Source: Candidatus Zixiibacteriota bacterium
GTDB lineage: Bacteria > Zixibacteria > MSB-5A5 > GN15 > JACZUZ01
NCBI GenBank assembly: GCA_022563625.1
Contig: JADFNA010000086.1
Location: 1-6,854 of the forward strand
Direction of reading: 5' to 3'
Length of the DNA stretch: 6,854 nt
Positions 5,943 to 6,854 of this stretch are shown here, piece by piece. The notes under the pieces are model-generated. The model did not search any database. It was not told the DNA's origin and worked only from the letters and a program-made list of their open reading frames with translations. A program made the translations under genes and the position numbers. Every line of letters starts with the position of its first letter. The first letter of the stretch is position 1.

Positions 5943-6512
5943 TTAGCCTTGGGCGACGATGACCGGGGGTTCCTCGCGTTGGGGGACATCGCGCTCAATG
6001 GACGACCTTATGTCAAACAGGTCGATGAAGACGTCCGCCTGGCGGCGGAGTTCGTCGGCCACCATGGATGGCTGCGAGCGAATGGTGCTGACCACGGAGA
6101 CGCGCGCGCCGATGCGCTGAGCCGCCTCCACCAAGCGTCGGAAATCGCCGTCGCCGGAAAACAGGACCACATGGTCGAGAGTCTTGCTCATCTCCATGAT
6201 GTCGACGGTGATTTCGACATCCATGTTTCCCTTGACCTTGCGCCGGCCGGTGGAGTCGGTGAATTCCTTGGTCGGCTTGGTGACCATGGTGTAACCGTTG
6301 TAATCAAGCCAGTCGACGAGGGGGCGTATGGGAGAATATTCCTGATCTTCCAACAGGGCCGTATAATACATGGCGCGAATAAAACGCCCTTCGGCTTTGA
6401 AATATTCCAACAATCGTTTGTAGTCTATATCGAAACCCAGGGCCCGCGCCGTCGCATATAAATTAGCCCCATCGATAAACAATCCGATCCGTTCTTGCGG
6501 ATAAAAGCTCAT
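5943..6512 (-). CDS. LabA/DUF88-type NYN-domain protein, complete
   Basis: The 189-residue protein is a stand-alone NYN (PIN-like) domain. It shows the acidic active-site set of the fold: LFIDGANLY (D14, N17), KGNMDVEITVDIM (D98, D104) and FSGDGDFRRLV (D121, D123), which together bind Mg2+ in related RNases. A helix and strand alternation fills the rest, ending in a short polar tail (from about 170). Length and motif spacing fit the LabA/DUF88 group, which is generally thought to act on RNA; the substrate is not known. The ATG is supported by AAGGA (6523-6527 on plus) ten bases upstream. The uracil-DNA glycosylase gene follows 14 bp downstream, and folK is divergent. In alphaproteobacteria I recall NYN, glycosylase and folK genes lying together, so this arrangement looks native. 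Confidence 0.92.
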   Translation of the reverse strand: MSFYPQERIGLFIDGANLYATARALGFDIDYKRLLEYFKAEGRFIRAMYYTALLEDQEYSPIRPLVDWLDYNGYTMVTKPTKEFTDSTGRRKVKGNMDVEITVDIMEMSKTLDHVVLFSGDGDFRRLVEAAQRIGARVSVVSTIRSQPSMVADELRRQADVFIDLFDIRSSIERDVPQREEPPVIVAQG

Positions 6513-6535
6513 TGTTTGTTATTCCTTACCTGCAC

Positions 6536-6582
6536 ACCGCGATGAATTGCGGTAAATTCCCTAATATGGTCATTAACGACCA
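6536..6582. promoter_or_regulatory. Two near-palindromes in the NYN/folK divergent region
   Basis: In the 108-bp divergent spacer, ACCGC (6536-6540) and GCGGT (6549-6553) form an inverted repeat with a partly pairing centre. TGGTCATTAACGACCA (6567-6582) matches its reverse complement at 14 of 16 positions. Both are placed where they could control one or both genes, as operators or as leader RNA structure. I could not define convincing -10/-35 pairs. Confidence 0.4.
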
Positions 6583-6620
6583 ATGTTTTCATTAGCTTTC
6601 TTGTTTAGAGTATTCCAGCG

Positions 6621-6854
6621 ATGCAAACAAGTATTTATGGCATCAAGCCCCATGACCTGATCTTAATCGGTATTGGCTCTAACCTTCCGTCAGCCTACGG
6701 TTCGCCGCTGGAAACCTGTGTGGCGGCAGTGAAATCTTTGGACGAATTCGGCGTCCGCGTTACCCGTCAATCCCGTTGGTATAAAAGCGCGCCGGTGCCG
6801 GCATCCAGCCAGCCCTGGTTCATCAATGGAGTCGCCGCCGTGAACAGCGATCTC
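6621..6854 (+). CDS. folK: FolK (HPPK), N-terminal 78 codons, runs off the window
   Basis: The enzyme is 6-hydroxymethyl-7,8-dihydropterin pyrophosphokinase, which transfers pyrophosphate from ATP to the pterin in folate synthesis. The visible part shows LILIGIGSNLPS (family signature GSNL, residues 13-24), then an LExCVAAV-like helix, followed by SRWYKSAPVPASSQPWFINGVAAV, which matches the strand and loop with the Y-S-PV and FxN elements of the family (pterin pocket). The frame is open to the window end without a stop, so about half of a normal 160-170-residue protein is missing simply because the window ends. The ATG at 6621 has a weak ribosome-binding site. The eight or so residues before the first strand are a little longer than usual. 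It is transcribed away from the NYN gene. Confidence 0.88.
   Translation, partial: MQTSIYGIKPHDLILIGIGSNLPSAYGSPLETCVAAVKSLDEFGVRVTRQSRWYKSAPVPASSQPWFINGVAAVNSDL

Noticed and set aside
5949..6461. A 170-codon plus-strand frame
   Set aside because: It is the antisense shadow of the NYN-domain gene, whose catalytic motifs and ribosome-binding site are clear.
1..6854. CRISPR array, insertion sequence, prophage, toxin-antitoxin or defence island
   Set aside because: No regularly spaced repeats, transposase, terminal inverted repeats, integrase or phage genes are visible. The NYN nuclease sits in an ordinary housekeeping context rather than with an antitoxin.

Overview
The window reads as a patchwork of at least three unrelated genomic backgrounds rather than one continuous locus, so it most likely comes from a metagenome assembly with chimeric joins. 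No phage, CRISPR, insertion sequence or integrase is visible to explain the joins, and I see no convincing undescribed system.

Left block (about 1-1215, G+C rich). It holds a DinB-like gene whose ending is lost, the last 47 codons of a C4 zinc-ribbon protein on the minus strand, and a secreted endonuclease/exonuclease/phosphatase (EEP) family protein cut off before its final catalytic motif. The EEP protein has a planctomycete flavour, but that is an impression from remembered homologues. Each gene is broken where it meets the next segment, so this block itself seems to be made of two or three pieces.

Middle block (about 1216-5600, moderate G+C). It is self-consistent and all its main genes are intact. 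On the minus strand purF (amidophosphoribosyltransferase, first step of de novo purine synthesis) is followed by a DUF3592 membrane protein and a small NTF2-like lipoprotein. Divergent from purF, across a 529-bp gap, is a GAF plus HisKA protein with no ATPase domain. The host is probably an uncultured lineage; Zixibacteria would fit, with low confidence. Just before this block, a short plus-strand tail (about 1219-1278) may be the end of a NuoN-like protein.

Right block (about 5626-6854). A LabA/DUF88-type NYN-domain nuclease gene is followed 14 bp later by a family-5-like uracil-DNA glycosylase gene, which is cut at the join after 101 codons. Divergently, the first 78 codons of folK (folate synthesis) run off the window edge. 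The gene content and protein style suggest an alphaproteobacterium.

The biology that can be trusted is housekeeping: purine synthesis, folate synthesis and base-excision repair. The more curious items are the kinase-like protein without a kinase domain, the structured purF/kinase intergenic region, near-palindromes in the NYN/folK divergent region, and the breakpoints.
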